Shown one piece after another: positions 1 to 10,004 of a stretch of 64,000 nt of DNA. This DNA is from Ligula intestinalis (lineage: Eukaryota > Platyhelminthes > Cestoda > Diphyllobothriidea > Diphyllobothriidae), in the NCBI GenBank assembly GCA_036362985.1, contig JAYGXS010000003.1, positions 81,110,403 to 81,174,402 of the forward strand, in the 5' to 3' direction. How positions within the stretch are numbered: position 1 is the stretch's first letter; each line of letters opens with the position of its first letter. The position numbers and the translations under genes were made by a program. The notes under the pieces are model-generated. The model did not search any database. It saw only the letters and a program-made list of their open reading frames with translations, and was not told where the DNA came from.

Positions 1-300
1 GTTTTCAAAGTACTCATCTCAGCCTCACTTAGAGGAGTCCTTGACTCAGGAGATTCCTAGTTATTGAATCATTAGCATGAAGGTAAAATAAGAGTTCTTT
101 CAAAACTGTTATATCAACCAAAAATCAGCGAAAACCGGTGGACACACTAGTGAGCCGGAACCCCTGGCAACTGTGTCAAGCAACGGCAGAATACCGGCAA
201 AACACGTGTCTGGGCCTTTTAGCAAGTACGTAGGCTGTTAGTATTGTAAGTTGCAACATAAATGTATGATGTTTCATGTTAAATAAAGCAAGATTCTTTC
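1..300. other. Unassigned leading sequence
   Basis: I see no recognisable gene or repeat here. The stretch runs up to the microsatellite that marks the 5' edge of the first Penelope-like element. Confidence 0.4.
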
Positions 301-340
301 CTTCTTCTTCTTCTTCTTCTTCTTCTTCTTCTTCTTCTTC
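301..340 (+). repeat. (CTT)n microsatellite
   Basis: Thirteen uninterrupted CTT/TTC units form a pure trinucleotide tract. It sits exactly where the first PLE reverse-transcriptase homology begins and creates a spurious polyserine run in the reading frame (polyglutamate on the other strand). It may be an expanded junction sequence at the truncated 5' end of the retroelement. Confidence 0.95.
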
Positions 341-1493
341 TGCTTCAACTTCAGTCTGTCTGTTGGAACTATTACTCAAATGCACATTAAATGTGCAAAT
401 CCTTTTTGACAACCAACTATACAGACAAATAGACGGTGTCGCTATGGGCTCGCCTCTCGGGCCTCTCTTGGCCAACATCTTCATGGGCAAACTGGAAAAA
501 TTTCAACTCAACAAGCAGATCCATGAGTTAAAACACTATGGCCGATATGTCGATGATATCTTCGCTATCGCCCCAGCAGATACTGATGTAAATGCATTTC
601 TACATACTGTTAATCAAGCACATTCCTCCATTAAATTTACCTTGGAGATAGAGGTGGCAGGTTCGCTTCCTTTCTTGGATGTCCACCTAAGTCGAAGACC
701 TGACGGTAGCATCCGAAGGAGCGTTTACCGAAAGAAAACCTGGTCCGAACAGTATACAAACTTTAACAGTTATGTACCTATCTAACAGAAGCGTAACTTA
801 GTCCGCTGCTTAACGCAAAGAGCCAGAAAAATCTGCTCAGCTGACATTATTGAAATGGAGCTCCAGGAACTCCAGGACGTGCTTCGAGAGAACAGATATC
901 CGGACAGATTCATCATAAAGAAGATGATGGAAAAAGGAACAAAGCCCACCACAATCACCGTGGAAAAGAAGACGCTATTCCTCAAAGTCCCTTTTCAAGG
1001 GGATGCAGCAAGCGAACTCTTAAGCAGACGCCTCAAGCAAGCCGTAGCACAAACCTTCCCAGCAGCGAAAATTCAGGTGTTATTTTCAACCAACCCGATA
1101 CTGCACGATGAGGGTAAGGATAAGCTGTCAACTCAGACCACTTCTATGTGTATCTACTCATTTACTTGCTCCTGTGGAGCTGGTTATATCGATCGCACGA
1201 GTAGGCGCTTATCTAAAAGAATACGGGAACACCTCCCGGTATGGCTAGCCAAAGGTCAGACCAAAAGCATAAACAGTTCTATCCTCACACACATGGTTGA
1301 CAGCGGACGTCGTGTGAACCCAAGCGAAGCCTTTAAGGCAATTTGCAAGATCTCAACAAACTACCCAAAGTCCCTGGGTCAACGTCTGCTGGCAACAGCA
1401 GAAGCAACTGCAATCCGATTGAGGAAACCGGTTTTGTGTGCACAAAAGAATCTCGTGCAAGCCCCCAACTTGGCATGGCCAATGATTACCTAA
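341..1493 (+). pseudogene. Penelope-like retroelement, RT C-terminal part plus GIY-YIG endonuclease (copy 1)
   Basis: This is the remains of a Penelope-like element polyprotein. The first part carries RT motifs: GSPLGPLLAN near 444-474 and the catalytic YVDD at 546-557. An in-frame TAA at 783-785 interrupts the frame, but the same frame continues without loss through the RT thumb to a GIY-YIG endonuclease domain at about 1149-1440. That domain contains CSCGAGYI..TSRRLSKRIREH, a typical GIY-YIG core in which the Gly after YI is replaced by Asp. The frame ends with TAG/TAA-type termination at 1491-1493. The RT fingers and palm motif A are missing, so the copy is 5' truncated, with the microsatellite at the break. 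PLE enzymes are known to nick DNA with the GIY-YIG domain and prime reverse transcription there. This copy cannot make the full protein. Confidence 0.9.
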
Positions 1494-1767
1494 CTGGCTG
1501 CACATTTCCGTGCTCTGATTGGACCCTGCATGTAAAGAAAGACAAACTAGCGATTTTTAAATTTAAACCTCCTTTGTAAATGTTTGGCCCGATAAGAAAT
1601 TACTGAAAGCGTTCGCTCACCAAAATTGCGTTCTGAAAGTACAGATTTCGCAGTGGTTGACGATTATCAGCCCACATATACGCCTACAATTTCGGTATAT
1701 ACCTATGGACCTTAAATATACTGATGTATGGATGAGTGAAGTAAGTTGCATTCCAAGATGATATGAT
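1494..1767 (+). other. Probable 3' trailer of PLE copy 1
   Basis: No further coding similarity is visible between the end of copy 1 and the inverted terminal repeat of copy 2. It probably includes the untranslated tail of copy 1, but the boundary cannot be placed. Confidence 0.35.
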
Positions 1768-1850
1768 GAAAAGAAAGATCTTCGTGAATTTTCGAACAAG
1801 TATCACGTGTTCGTCGTCAGACTAAATTAAAAGTGAGGGCTGGGAATGTC
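1768..1850 (-). repeat. Left inverted terminal repeat of PLE copy 2
   Basis: The reverse complement of this stretch matches 3592-3700 closely, including the shared run CGAACACGTGATACTTGTTC and the flanking TTTTAATTTAGTC. The two arms bracket PLE copy 2 in inverted orientation. PLEs are known to carry LTR-like terminal repeats that may be direct or inverted. Confidence 0.85.
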
Positions 1851-1852
1851 GC

Positions 1853-3370
1853 GCCCAACTAAAAAAGCAGACCACTGTTATAAAGAAGAAGGTGAACGAA
1901 CTCTCTCGGTTGAATCTCATCACCCCCGGGGACGCCAAATTTATCAACCTTAGCGACCCTCGTATCGCACATGCGTATGGCCTTCCAAAAGTGCACAAGG
2001 CTGATGCGCCATTGAGGATGATAGTGCCACTAATTGGATCCCCCACCTACAACCTCGCCAAATGGCTTTGCAGAAAACTAAAGAAGCTGAGTGATGGATC
2101 GCAATACAACGTCAAAAACTCACAGGCATTCCTGCATAGAATTCAAGGACTTCAAGTAAGTCCTGATGAATGTATTATGTCATTCGACGTTGTTGCTCTG
2201 CTTTCTTCTATACCGCACGTTTTAACCATCGATAGTGTAGAGCGGCGCCTAGATGAAAATCCTATCGATATTCCGAAAGAACACGTGTTGGACATGCTTA
2301 AGCTCTGTCTCAAGAACTATTGTCAATTTGATGGCAAGTACTATCAGCAGTTGAAGGGTACCCCACTGGGCTCGCCAATATCGGGGCTACTGGCCGAGCT
2401 CGTCATACAGAGACTAGAAGAGGAGGTTTTTCGAGCTGTAGAACCAAAATTGTGGCTCCGCTACGTAGACGACACATTCGTCATCATGAAGACTTGCGAT
2501 GTCGAACGGCTGCACCAGAGTCTAAATGGGGTCTTCTCAGAAATACAATTTACCCGCGAAGAGGCAACATAAGACACCCTCCCATTCCTTGGCGTGAGGA
2601 TAGAAAGACTCGCAGATGGCGAACTCGCAGCAAGCGTCTACCGAAAGGACTCCACTGCAGAAATCATCCTTAACTATAGAAGTAACCGTCCTGCGGCCCA
2701 TAAAAGAAGCTGTGTTCGCACTCTTTTCCAACGGGCTCACCGTTATTGCAGTAACGATGATTTGCTCAAGCGAGAACTAACGTATTTGTACAAAATTTTC
2801 CGGGCCAATGGATATCCGACGAGCTTTGTCAAGAATTGCCTTAGACGTCGGAGTCAAGCACAAAACCTCCCTACCGATGTTACATTGCCACGGAAATTTT
2901 ACTCCATACCCTACATGAATGGAGTATCTGAAACCATCGCTCGGCAACTAAGTCGCTTTGGCATCACCGTTGCCCACAAGCCCGTAACCTCACTGCGCGC
3001 AAGCTTATGTCGAGTAAAGGACGCTCTACCCGTGGGGGAAATGAGTAACGTCGTTTATCGTATACCGTGTGCTGGTTGCCCTTGCGTTTATAGTGGCCAA
3101 ACAGGCCGACGCCTTGAGACTCGCATCAACGAACACAAGTCAGCCGTTCGCCTACGGAACCATTTATCACTCGTATTTGCACACTCCATTGAGTGTGATC
3201 ACCGCTTTAATTGGGATGCCACCGACGTGATCACAATGGCTAATACGCGACAAGCGAGATAGTTTCTTGAAGCTTGTCACTCGAATCCGGCTAGTATAAA
3301 CAGGCACGTAGAGCGTGACTCACACTATACCGGGTTTCGTGCATGGTCTACTAATCTGGACAGCCTGTAA
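1853..3370 (+). pseudogene. Penelope-like retroelement, RT plus GIY-YIG endonuclease (copy 2)
   Basis: This copy encodes a PLE RT from the GLPKVHK segment onward. Motif A (SFDVVALLSSIP) is near 2180-2215, GTPLGSPISG is near 2360, and the catalytic YVDD is at 2462-2473. A TAA at 2570-2572 breaks the frame once. The same frame then runs through the thumb and linker into a GIY-YIG endonuclease: VVYRIPCAGCPCVYSGQTGR followed by LETRINEHK, about 3050-3150. A TAG at 3260-3262 is followed by a further 36 in-frame codons to TAA at 3368-3370, so the natural C-terminus is probably there. The N-terminal RT region is absent, because homology begins right after the left terminal repeat. The endonuclease uses the paired-cysteine YRIPC..C type, unlike copy 1, so the two belong to different PLE subfamilies. 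Apart from the two stops the copy looks young. Confidence 0.92.
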
Positions 3371-3590
3371 CAACAACTGGCTCTCTGTGCCCGGTCAAGT
3401 GGAATTTCTCTGACTCTTAACCAGTCACCCCCCTTCCCCCGGACACGCGGCCCATAGTCCAAACGCTAACACACCCCCCTCCCCTCACTAGCACAACCTA
3501 TCGCCGCGGGTGTCACGCCACCATAACCCTTCCACCCAATCCCCCCTTCCCTCCCCCGTCCGTTGTAACCTCTGCCTCCAAAACCTCTAG
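3371..3590 (+). other. C-rich 3' trailer of PLE copy 2
   Basis: The stretch is strongly C-rich with many CCCCC runs, especially 3420-3560. It has no coding potential and leads directly into the right terminal repeat. Base composition differs sharply from the AT-rich surroundings. A similar C-rich tail follows the plus-strand PLE fragment at about 14,390-14,440. Confidence 0.6.
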
Positions 3591-3591
3591 T

Positions 3592-3700
3592 GTGACATTC
3601 CCAGCCCTCACTTTTAATTTAGTCGGACGACGAACACGTGATACTTGTTCAAAAATTCACGAGTACAACTCGATTTTCCGAAGATCTTCTTTCTTTTCAT
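3592..3700 (+). repeat. Right inverted terminal repeat of PLE copy 2
   Basis: This arm matches the reverse complement of 1768-1850. It differs mainly by an insertion of about 19 bp (about 3660-3678) near its outer end. Similarity stops after TTCTTTTCAT, which gives an element of about 1.93 kb including both arms. Confidence 0.85.
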
Positions 3701-3774
3701 TCTGATGTATACCGAGAGCAGAAATTAATTTCTCAGGAGATTAAACAGCTTCATTTTCTTCTCTGTTAGAGGGG

Positions 3775-3955
3775 AAGAGAGAGGAATTGACAAAGTTGTT
3801 TAATTCAGTTGACCGAACTGTGAAAAATTTGCGGCCTCGATGGGCGTCAAATCCACACAGCAGGGAAGGCTTTTGCGCCGCCGGGTCCTACACCCACTGA
3901 GGCTGTGAATTTCGCACAAATGGGTCAACTGAATTTCCTGCTCTGTCAACAAGTA
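3775..3955. repeat. Short repeat with inverted stem and tRNA-like segment
   Basis: A perfect 13-bp inverted pair (AATTCAGTTGACC at 3802-3814 and its complement at 3923-3935) encloses about 108 bp. An outer TTGACA/TGTCAA pair also nests around it. The segment CGGCCTCGATGGG near 3832-3845 recurs before the assembly gap at about 46,970. The minus strand resembles a decayed tRNA-like head. It lies immediately beside the hammerhead-like motif at 3971-4045. Confidence 0.5.
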
Positions 3956-3970
3956 CATGACAAGAAGAAC

Positions 3971-4045
3971 AATCGATCGCTGGGACAAGACTTTTATTCA
4001 CCTGACGTTTTGAAGTCCGTCGCGGATACTTCATCAGAGAGCTTA
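3971..4045 (-). ncRNA. Hammerhead-like PLE terminal motif (H1)
   Basis: On the minus strand CTGATGA (4037-4031) is followed by 19 nt and then AAAAC (4011-4007), GTC and AATAAAAG. The G of the GAAAC core has become A, which removes a conserved catalytic base. The context TTCGAAACG to TTCAAAACG looks like CpG decay. It lies just downstream of, and on the same strand as, the PLE endonuclease remnant at 4620-4097. Confidence 0.6.
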
Positions 4046-4096
4046 ACACAAACAGTAGCAAAAAGGGGCTAATTCATGCGCAGAGAGATGCTGCAT

Positions 4097-4620
4097 CTAT
4101 ACGACACTGTCACTATGATACCGCATCATTATGACAATTAAGGAAAGGACTCTGTCGAGGCTAGTTGTCCACTTGGGGGCTAATTGTGTGATAACAGGCA
4201 TGCGGGCCATAACCTGCTGAATTCTCATCACACGTTGTGAATTGAAAGTGATAATTGTTTGACCATCTGGTTTCCCAACTTTGGCGTTGGAAGACGCGTT
4301 GGCCTGTGCGTTTCCAAAGTGGTCACTTACTTTGACCAAATTTAGCCTCAGCGCCGAATATGGATGTTGCAGGTCGTTGCACGTGTTTATAGATGGGGGG
4401 CACGTGAACCGTGACCAAAGTAATTCGCGGCTCACACGATTGTCATCGTTCGGGAGAATTTCGGCCTTATCAAGTTTGAGCCACACCTTCAGAATTGGCG
4501 TCATTTGTTTTACACTGCTGCCACGTGTTTGGCAATTAGCTTCTACAGAAGTTTTCCAGTTTCTCCGACATACTTGCTTTTTTTCCGACTGCACCAGATT
4601 CTATAGACGATTTCAGATGT
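4097..4620 (-). pseudogene. Penelope-like GIY-YIG endonuclease remnant (copy 3)
   Basis: Read on the minus strand, the piece starts with VYRIWCS and then KYVGETGKLL, a clear GIY-YIG core near 4615-4555. A frameshift follows, and another frame continues with the C-terminal half of the domain: DKAEILPNDDNRVSRELLWS, then PPSINTCNDLQHPYSALRL, about 4490-4350. After that comes a polar tail (AQANASSN and PDGQTIITFNS) that closely resembles the plus-strand tail at 53,141. The RT part is missing. The hammerhead-like motif H1 follows on the same strand, as expected for a PLE 3' end. It is a decayed 3' fragment and cannot be functional. Confidence 0.8.
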
Positions 4621-4624
4621 TTTT

Positions 4625-7600
4625 TGCCGTCTCAGTGGGTCTTATGGTTTCAGTATTTGACACATTATAGTGGCCTCCGGCCTGTGTGCGACTCCAACTC
4701 CAAGTAATGCAAGAAGGCGGCAACTTTTTTTCTCAATTATCTGCTAGGGCCCTCATGTTTGCTTGTACTGACAAATACATGACAAATGATTTGAACAGCT
4801 ATTTACAAAACGTAGCGCTTGTAATTGTAAACTGCGCTGCAAATGACAGTGTAGTGACAAGGTTGCGAAGCAATTCAGTCGCCTTTAGATCCCTTTTCCG
4901 GAACTATTCTCTCGCAAAAAAACGACTACATCGAGCAATGGCTGGGCACCTTAAAAGCTTCTGATTAGGCCAGCTGTCAGACAACTATATGCGCTTGTCC
5001 CCTGCGAAGAATTCTCTAGCAAACGTCACATGGGTCTTTATGCAGCTATTCACCCTAGTCGGCCTCGTGGAAACAACTTAATGCGTACGACATTTTGCCC
5101 AACGCTACCTCCCGATCCAACCGCTATCTGTTCTATAACCGAACTTAATAGTATAGCTGATTGCTGGAGAATAGGCAGGCGTATTCTCGACGGTTAAAAG
5201 AGTGAAGATTAACGTGACTGGCAGGCTCCCACAGAGTCAGCTAGGTTGAACGCAGATGCAAACCCATATATAAAAAAGGTCATACAACCTCCTTGGGCGA
5301 CGAGTACATGTAAAAATGGCTAAAAGATCGTGCATCTGCGACAACCCGTTTTAATGGTTTGTACATATTATCATGAACAGATGGTAGCCTTTGTGACCTA
5401 GTTTACCATATGCTACTGTTGGTCACATAAAACACCGTAGACTATATATCATAAACAGGCGTTGGGATATTTGGTAGTACCATCACTTGTTTAATTGGTT
5501 TCTTGGCTGCCGGGTTTGGTTATTCGTTCACTGGCTGTGTGATAAAATATCTCAGGTCAAAAGATAGCTGACAATTTTTATGCAAATAATTTTTGATGTA
5601 CAGTAGGCTATCTGTGATAGCTAAAGGAAACGAAGAAATAATATTTTTGAAATGTAGCGGCTTCGGGTAGAAAATCTAGAAGAATATCATGAATAACTGA
5701 TGGTTTTTTATTGTGAATGACACTTTTACCTTTCCAAACTCTACTGTTAGTTCCTTCATGTGACTTTGGTCAGTTTTGGCAGGAGCCATCCCCTTGCAAA
5801 CCTGACACGAACATCAATTTTTGTGTACATGTTCTTGACCCCATATTTAACAGTTACCGACGCTAACTACTCCCTGTACTAAAAAAAGAAAAAAATTAGT
5901 ATTGGCTGAAAAACTCGGTCTGCAAAATGTGGGGCTAAAGCTTAAATGACACACCAGAGTCGACCACTTCCCGCCGTAAAAATCACTCAGCTGTCTATTG
6001 CCAATGACCAATCTGCTTAAACCACGCCAGAAAATTTCGCGATATTTTGCGGAAAACTGCCTGATCTGTCAGTCATTCCATAAGAAGTGCGCTTTTCTTT
6101 CCAACAACTTCGTTTTCTGTCAAATATTTAAAAATCCCGCGCGTGCGTCCGTGTGACCTTTCGAGAGACAGTAGCTGAAACGGCGCAAGCTTTACACAGG
6201 CAGGCTGAAAACAGACAGTCGATGTTTTCAGGACATGGAACCTGCTGAAAATTCAGGCCCAAAAATGCTTCTCTGGCAGAGGTGCGTGAGGTCACGATTG
6301 TTGCTGGGCGCGGTGAATGTTAAAACTGGGTCATCTGTATAAAGAAATGGCTGGCGCCAAAATAAAACAGGAATAAAAGCAACAGCCTTTTCCGTCCAGT
6401 TAGTAAATTGCCATGGCAACTAGCTTTATCTCAACTGAAACTGTTTTACAAAAGGATAGTAGCAATTTATATCGAGCAGTACGAACGTTCCATATAAATA
6501 TTTTTTGAAACACTGCAATAGACGGTGAAATTGAGGCGTGCTTGTTTTTTTAACAATTTCATAAGGATAGATAATTAATCAGAAATGGACCATAAATTGG
6601 ATACTTAAAATGGTTGTTTAGACATTCGTGAATAAATGACCAAACCTCTATGTATGTCTTTCAACTGATGAAATAATCTGGATCCTCAAGTTCAAGAAGT
6701 TCAACATGTGTGAGGGTTTTATGCATAAAGTACAACTTCCCATAATTCATTTAAAGTATGTTCGTCAGGCTTCCCTAAAAAAATCGAAGAAGCAATTCTT
6801 CACTGCAGCCTAAGGTTTCGGCAAAAATGGATTTTCGAAAAAATTAAAATTCTTTAAAGCATAATTGCATTGTTGCCTCTGTTGATGATTTTAACAGTAA
6901 ATTCGAAATGCCGTACTAATGAAGCATCCCAGTCCAGGAAAAGTCTTCCATTTCTTGCAGAGTCCCTTGCATATATCTGCTATCAAGTACCGGCACTTCA
7001 CAATATTTATTACAAGAAGTATTCCTTCTTCATACATTCTGCCACATATTTGACGGACTTTCGCATGCTTGTTTAAAACTGCCTAAAACTGGCATTAATG
7101 GCAAAAGAAGCGAATAGACAAGCTTGGAAAAAAGACGTTGCTGCCGCTGGAATGCAGGATTTATTAGCTTCTCTTTTCTGATTCTCAGTGGGGAGGAAGG
7201 ATCTCATCTTTTAGGTTACGACTCAGCCAACAGGACCCAATCAAGCGCCCAAGTTTTATGGGCCAAAATTATCGTTAGTGGTGAATACCGCATGATCTAC
7301 GAACTGCTTGAGCCTTATTTCATGAGCGCGATGAGCTTCCGCCGGTATATTAGGCACTGCGATTTTCTCTGGGCAAAGTACTTAGCTATGCGAAGAGGGG
7401 GCGAGACGGGTGAGCAACAGTGATAGCGTGCCAAAGTGTTATGTCAGTATAACACCATGGATCAACAATGTAAATGGAATTACAGACATAAACGACTCGC
7501 GTACGGACTAGAAGTACAAACACCCTATCAAATATCCTCTCCACCATCGACAAATTCGTGTACTGCATTATGTAGTCGAAGCGCATTTGCATACAAAATA

Positions 7601-9840
7601 CTTTCCTTAAGCCCCAGCCTCATCATCTGTTACTGCCTTTGCTGATGGTTTGCAGCAAAAATACGGAAAATTGGATCAAGAAAAATCATAACGCCACGAT
7701 CGTCCCTTCTTGGGAACCGGCAGCTATATTATATTTAATTAATTGGTCATCTTCAAAACTTTTATATCCTACGGGTGACGATCGTACGACACCTTTTTTC
7801 ATAATGCTTTCTGAGACAAAAGAATAAGTCAAAAATTACCTTGCACAATAATCATACTATAAGTTCAAGATTTTTGGCTCAGATGGTCAAATGAACAGTA
7901 GCCGATCACTTCTGGTCATTATCGAAAATTATGGAGACCCTCAGAGATACAAGAGAGTAAACCCTGATCATTAAAATTCAGGACGAGTATCCAATCAAAC
8001 AGAAAAGTTGAGCTAGAGATTCACGTTCTGTCTTTTTATGCTTTGCACGTTCTCGGCTTGCAAGGAACCATACCGTATATCTTATGCATACTCATTCTCA
8101 AATCAAGGATCAATTTAATTCAGGCAAGTCCTATTTCAACAGAATCCTCTTCAAACATGCTATAAACGAACCTAAGGTATCTGCGCTTTTTGTTTTACTG
8201 CATTTTGACCGAATAAAATAACAAAACGGCTGTAGGAAAGCGTATTTTCTGATACGCTTACCACGAAAAGCGTGCAATTGACCAAAAGTCGTAGAAAATA
8301 TATTGCCTTTTTTCACAGAATACAGCAGGCTTGGTATGAAGGATTGGGATAGAGGCGTGATATTGGATCACAAACAGTGCTTACTGCAGTCTATTTTGCC
8401 CTAGAATCAGGTCGGACTACATACTAACTGTAAATTTTATTTTAATTCCATTTAGAAGAAAAAGTCCGTTAATCCATTCAAAGATTACTACATTTGGGTA
8501 AGTAGTTCGGATATTTAGGTATGTTTACAGCAGTCGACATCACATTGCAGGATTAACAACGGCCAGCCTGCTGATCTAAAGACGCAGTGTTGAGCTTCTC
8601 AATACTTCCTCTATAAAAAACCGCAAAAACGAAGGAACCTGACCGTATCATTTTACTTTACCTAGCACTAAAAACGAACTTTGGGGCATGCCGAAATGTT
8701 TTTCAAATTCCTCCTGCCACCAGAACAGACCACTTCAAATCCTTTTCCCAATACTAAAACATTTGATCGTCAATTTTTCTGACTAATTTTTGAACGCTGT
8801 TCTTTTAAATGTAAATGAAAAAATTATGCGCAGTTATCAAACAGTGTGTGTAGTTTCACCGATTGCATAACTATTCCAGAAGGTATTTGAATAGGTTATT
8901 TGATCTTAAGCGGCAAAATCTGCGTCGCCATAACTTAAGCAAAATCATGTCGCCTTTAATGGTTAGTTAGAAAACTTGCTGCTACAGGTGCTTATGAAGT
9001 TTGGATCAGGAGACGTCTATAGGTTTCGTAAGTCATAAAGACGATTGAAAATCCTATTATCAGCTCGGAATATTGTTATCGTTACTTGCCAGCGTAATGA
9101 GTGTAATATGAAGCCTTTACCTCGTGTTGGATAGGCTTTCATATAATTTGGCAAGAAAAAGATGATAGCTGATTGTGGATTATTGTGACTTTTCATATTA
9201 AATGAACACAATCAAAATTAAAATATGATTATCGAAATAAATTTCGCGAACAGGACACTAGTTATAATGGCATTTCTGACAGACATAAGAGACACTGAGT
9301 TGGCCAACCCTGGTGCCAAATTTACCCTGCCCTGCTTCATTACCTCGTTATTGAACACATTTCCAGAACTGAATATTAACTAAATGGTTCGCGCAACGCA
9401 ATTAAGGTCAGTTGGGAATTAGTACACTAGTTTGCAAACGACCAAAGTTATTTTTTGACGATTTGGAGTTTACCTCTATAGTATTTTCAAACATTTAAGC
9501 AGTGATATTTTGGACGGACAAACTGATATTTTGATGAATCCATATTTCTATTAGTAACTGCGCAAAGACCAGTCAGTAGAGGACTATTTTAACTGCTTTA
9601 CACGTGATAAGATATATATTGCGCAGTCTACTTTCAGCTTATATGTAATTTAGAAAGGAAGCCACCGCATAATTCGCAGTCTGAAGAATATTTTAGCCCT
9701 TATATCATCAAACGTGAGAGCACTTATAGTCATATTTATCGAGCCTGAATAAGACAGAAAAATGGTCCACATACAAGTGAAATATTATCGTTTGGGATAT
9801 AACATACGGGACAATGTATCAATGTTTTTATTTTAAGGTA
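4625..9840. other. AT-rich stretch without recognised features
   Basis: I find no convincing exon, transposon domain or RNA gene in this 5.2-kb stretch. Short open frames exist but none has recognisable motifs or supporting splice sites. It is probably intronic or intergenic DNA with old repeats. Confidence 0.4.
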
Positions 9841-9854
9841 TTACCCACGAAGAC

Positions 9855-10000
9855 AGGGACACTAGAATGGCCATTTTTGGCTAATAAGCCGTAGTCAGTT
9901 AGTAATATCCAACTTCAGTTTAGTCTCTGAAGTTACTGCCACACTCAAGTTTTGAACCCGTGGCCTCTCTGATCAGAGTTAAACGCCCTAACCGTTGATC
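9855..10000 (-). repeat. tRNA-like short interspersed repeat
   Basis: The minus strand carries an A-box-like AACGGTTAGGGCGTTTAACT and a B-box-like GGGTTCAAAAC in tRNA spacing. The adjoining GAATGGCCATTTTTGGCTAATAA matches the same position in the repeat at about 44,518-44,541. It is a degraded tRNA-derived SINE-type copy. Confidence 0.5.
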
Positions 10001-10004
10001 TTCT

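Noticed and set aside
176..490. Minus-strand frame with a polyglutamate run
   Set aside because: It is the antisense of the CTT microsatellite and the PLE RT on the other strand.
3420..3560. C-rich tract as a CRISPR or satellite array
   Set aside because: There is no regular unit. It is a low-complexity trailer of the PLE.
9855..10000. Functional tRNA gene
   Set aside because: A and B boxes are recognisable but the acceptor and anticodon stems do not pair. It is a SINE-type remnant, as are the other tRNA-like segments.
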